DNA from: Todiramphus chloris collaris
Lineage: Eukaryota > Chordata > Aves > Coraciiformes > Alcedinidae
DNA: 64,000 nt
Direction of reading: 5' to 3'
Assembly (NCBI GenBank): GCA_025345505.1
Contig: JANVCC010000018.1
Location: 33,628,040-33,692,039, forward strand
Shown here: in pieces, positions 60,988 to 64,000 of the stretch
Position numbering within the stretch: position 1 is the stretch's first letter
How the letters are laid out: every line of letters starts with the position of its first letter
Made by a program: the position numbers and the translations under genes
The notes under the pieces: model-generated
Told to the model about the DNA's origin: nothing
What the model saw: only the letters and a program-made list of their open reading frames with translations
Databases searched by the model: none

Positions 60988-63900
60988 TGTCCCACCAAAT
61001 ATAGTCCTTCTCTAAGTTTATCACAGTAAGTGCAGAGCATTTTACTCTACCTTTCTTCCCAGGCATATTCTCCTATAATTTGAAGACCGCACCACATACA
61101 TCTCAGTTGTAAGGGACATAAAATTCATACTTAGACTTAGGAGAACATTCTCCAGCATTTTACACACAGACTACCCCTTAATTTTAATTGTAGCAAACTT
61201 AAGCTAGAAAATCAAAGGACCTTAACAACTTTATGGTGTACAGAAATTTATTGTCATTGTGCTCTGAATTCTGAAATAATGGACCCCATTTAAATTTTAT
61301 CATGACATTTTTCAAAGGCAAATTCTTCAGTTTTGGGGGAAAAAACTCCTATTATCAGTAGTAGTAGTAGTAGTATTGTTATTTTAAATAGTTTTCAGCA
61401 ATTAAGAGGTCTTTTGAGGTAAATAACCAGTCTCAATTTACTAGCTTTCCTATGGTTATCCAAACCTAACATAGAATCAAAATCTTTTAAATTGCAACTA
61501 TCTGTAATGTTAGTTGCAGCTTGAACTACACCATAGATAAGGCAACCCTTGTCTAATCAAATCCCTTTGTATTTGAATTATATTATTGCCCCACAGCTAT
61601 TGATCTCTGAGCAGATACTACAGCTCTCTTTCAACTAAAAGCACATATAGCAAAGGATCCTCGGAGTAAGGTAGAAGCTGGAAAATTCCACTGAGTATGG
61701 AGACAGCAAATTGTAGGGAATATCTTTACTATGTTTTAATTGAGAGAGATGTTGGTATATCATAATACCCTTATAATAATCTAATATATTTAAAAGCATT
61801 AAAATATGATGAGCTATTAGAGCCCTGATGCTGATTTGCTGTATGTATCTTTTGGCTGCCAGCCGGTATTGTTGAAATGTTGTGAAATGATCCTGTTCTG
61901 GTGTGAAGATGGAAAAGTTTGAAAGCCTTGTTTTATTCTGATTCTTTTTTGTCCAGGATGTGTCTTAACCCCATCACATTAATAAGGGGGCTGCAATGTA
62001 CACTGTAGTGTTACAAAAAGTGAATACATCTCCCCTGGAGAAAACAGGGAAGATCATTTGAGAATACAATTGTTAGCTGCTTCTGGCTGGCGTCCCGGAA
62101 GGCTTCTGGTAAATCTGACTTTAAAATTCTAACTTTCAGCTATGTCAAAACGCATCAAATCAAAGTGCATTTATTTGGTTCCTTGGATGTGCCATATACT
62201 GAATTGTCTGGTAACTCACTAACAAATTCATATCTTGTCTTTTTAGAGAGATGGAGGAAAATAATGGGCCTCAAAGGAACTACCTTTCAGAACAAGTATG
62301 TTTTCTCAGTGTTTTCTTAGAGAATAAAACAAGGAAAATTAAGTAGAAGCAGATGGCATTTTATTTCAGGAAAAAAACCAAAAACCAAAAAACAAAAAAA
62401 AACCTCTCAGAATTATGCCATCTAAAAACTCAGTAACTTGGGCAACTTTCTGCTCCAGAATTTATGTTTGCTATTAGGTCCACGAGCTCCCATGCTTATT
62501 GCTGTGAAAGATTTGAGAAAAATGAAGTCAGGATGTCACAGCAAAATCAATGATATCTAATAATCAGTCAAAACAAATATTTTTCATTCTATCTTATTGA
62601 AATCTTGCCTGACAGAGATCTAGAGATCTTTTCTGACACTGAAGTCAGCTTCTGAAGGAAATAAAATACTATAAACAGAGCTGGATGGTAGTATTGATCT
62701 TTATGGTGATGAAAATTAGGATACTGAAATGCCAAAATTTTGATTGACTTAAAAAAACCAAATTCTGGGGCTTTAAAACTTTTTAATTCAATCACACAAA
62801 AAGGTCAACAAAATTTAGCTGCTCTTTAAAACAAAGGACAGAAAATGTCAATGGGTCTTTTTTGCCTCCACGGGATTCAGCCTTTAAGAGTATGCATCTT
62901 GTTTAATAATTAGGCAGCTATATCATACGTAAGTTGTTAGTATGCCACCATTCATGAATGGTTTAAAGGTGATCTGTCTGTTGGCATGTGTTTATGATAT
63001 TTCTGTGTGCCTTCTCTACTCTTTCAGTTCCCAGAATTTGGTAGCTCTGAAGGTGGGGCATGGGGCCACCCTCACTGCAAGAAGCAGAGAGTGAGGAGCC
63101 AGGCTTGCTGTCACAGGGGAGTCGCTGCTGCTACCAGAGGGAGATCCCATGACATCACCACCAGCTGTTCCCTGATGGTGGCAACCAGTTGGTTTTGCAA
63201 AGAATAGGTGAAAGGGGTGGATGGGCCATGGCTGTTTGGCTACCCTAGCACTGTCTGCTCTCCCTATAGTTGGAATGGTCCGTGCTGACAAAGAGGGACT
63301 CCAGGTAGCTTGCTGCATAGTTCTTCTAGTTCATGCAGAAATCGCTTCAGTATTTTGTGAAGAACAAAGACAAATATTCCACTTTCTTTTATTTTTCTAC
63401 TGCTGTGCTACTTACATTGCAGAAGTTCGTAAGACTATAAAGAAATAATCTAAGAAACTTCAACTCAGAAATCAGCTCAGATCCACAGAAACCTGAGGTT
63501 ATGGTAATTTGTTATCCAAAACCAGCATGGGTGAATACAGATGCACCGGGGTACACAATTTGTTACGATTTATTTTGTCCCTTGATGTTAGGAAAAAATC
63601 TAGAGAAAAAACCAAGAATTTTAATATTCCTTTAATAATCTGAACTTCCCTATGACAATACCACACAGACAGAAACAGCATATAGATGATGGTACAAAGG
63701 TCTTAACAGTGTCACTAAACTCTCAGCACAAAAAAAGAACAATTAAACAAACAAAAAAACCCCCACCAACCCAGCAACTCTATTAACAATAAGCACTATT
63801 CAGTGGGATAGTTCCAGTAACACATTTCCTGAATTGCATGCTTGCTGATTCTGAAAAACACCTCCATATGGACAAGAATATAAGACATGACATAAAGTAC

Positions 63901-64000
63901 ACAGTTTACACCAAAGTTTTTACAGAGGAGCAGCTGCTTCAGTACTTGCCTGGAACTGTCTCAGCTAAGAAAGCTTGGTAAGAGGTTATAATGCTCTTTA
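60988..64000. other. AT-rich unique sequence, possible conserved noncoding part
   Basis: No gene or interspersed repeat recognised. The segment about 61800-62240 has mixed composition with no repeat character and could be a conserved noncoding element. Contains an (AGT)n run at 61357-61375, A-rich low-complexity runs at about 62370-62403 and 63728-63762, and a mildly GC-richer patch at about 63040-63260 with short frames on both strands. Confidence 0.4.
61357..61375. repeat. (AGT)n microsatellite
   Basis: About six consecutive AGT units. Confidence 0.88.

Noticed and set aside
1-64000. CRISPR array, operon, phage, tRNA or rRNA genes
   Set aside because: There are no regularly spaced repeats, no cloverleaf or rRNA landmarks and no prokaryotic gene organisation. 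The content is avian nuclear DNA.

Overview
The window looks like AT-rich, gene-poor nuclear DNA from a bird. The main evidence is at least seven CR1 LINE pieces, several with the typical avian CR1 3' end (the 'gattctatg' repeats and the 'ggttggaagggacc' box). Four or five solo or fragmentary LTRs of avian endogenous-retrovirus type support this. There is no Alu, L1 or other mammalian repeat signature. Operons, ribosome binding sites and bacterial features are absent. The species cannot be fixed from the sequence. The LTR types are ones I associate with neoavian genomes, but that is recollection, not a database result.

I found no protein-coding host gene I can name. Almost all open reading frames are short chance frames in AT-rich DNA, CR1 reverse-transcriptase remnants, or frames across LTRs. 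The window is best read as intergenic or deep intronic sequence.

Layout: 1-2.4 kb is unannotated, followed by a short GC-richer patch. 2.86-4.59 kb is a plus-strand CR1 ORF2 remnant lacking its 3' UTR. 7.09-9.0 kb is a second plus-strand CR1, with its 3' end present but an internal deletion. 14.04-16.13 kb is a composite repeat block: a partial LTR, a GGGAAA microsatellite, a minus-strand LTR-like segment with TATA box and poly(A) signal, and two 65-bp direct repeats flanking that LTR. 17.86-18.30 kb is a minus-strand solo LTR. 20.19-20.34 kb is an ancient interspersed repeat. Minus-strand CR1 tails lie at 20.67, 28.86, 30.73 and 42.09 kb, and a plus-strand CR1 piece at 22.85 kb. 43.55-44.33 and 45.95-46.63 kb are two solo LTRs of the same family as the 14-kb one, in opposite orientation and 1.6 kb apart. 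The first of these keeps a perfect 5-bp target-site duplication. From 46.6 kb to the end there is only unique AT-rich DNA with microsatellites and one unexplained 155-codon frame at 60.5 kb.

No coherent new biological system is visible. The items most worth checking are an exon-like segment at 37376-37547, a helically spaced cluster of ATGCAAA octamer half-sites near 34.58 kb, two long unrecognised frames (23.7 and 60.5 kb), the composite LTR block at 14-16 kb, and several stretches that read like conserved noncoding elements but can only be tested by alignment.
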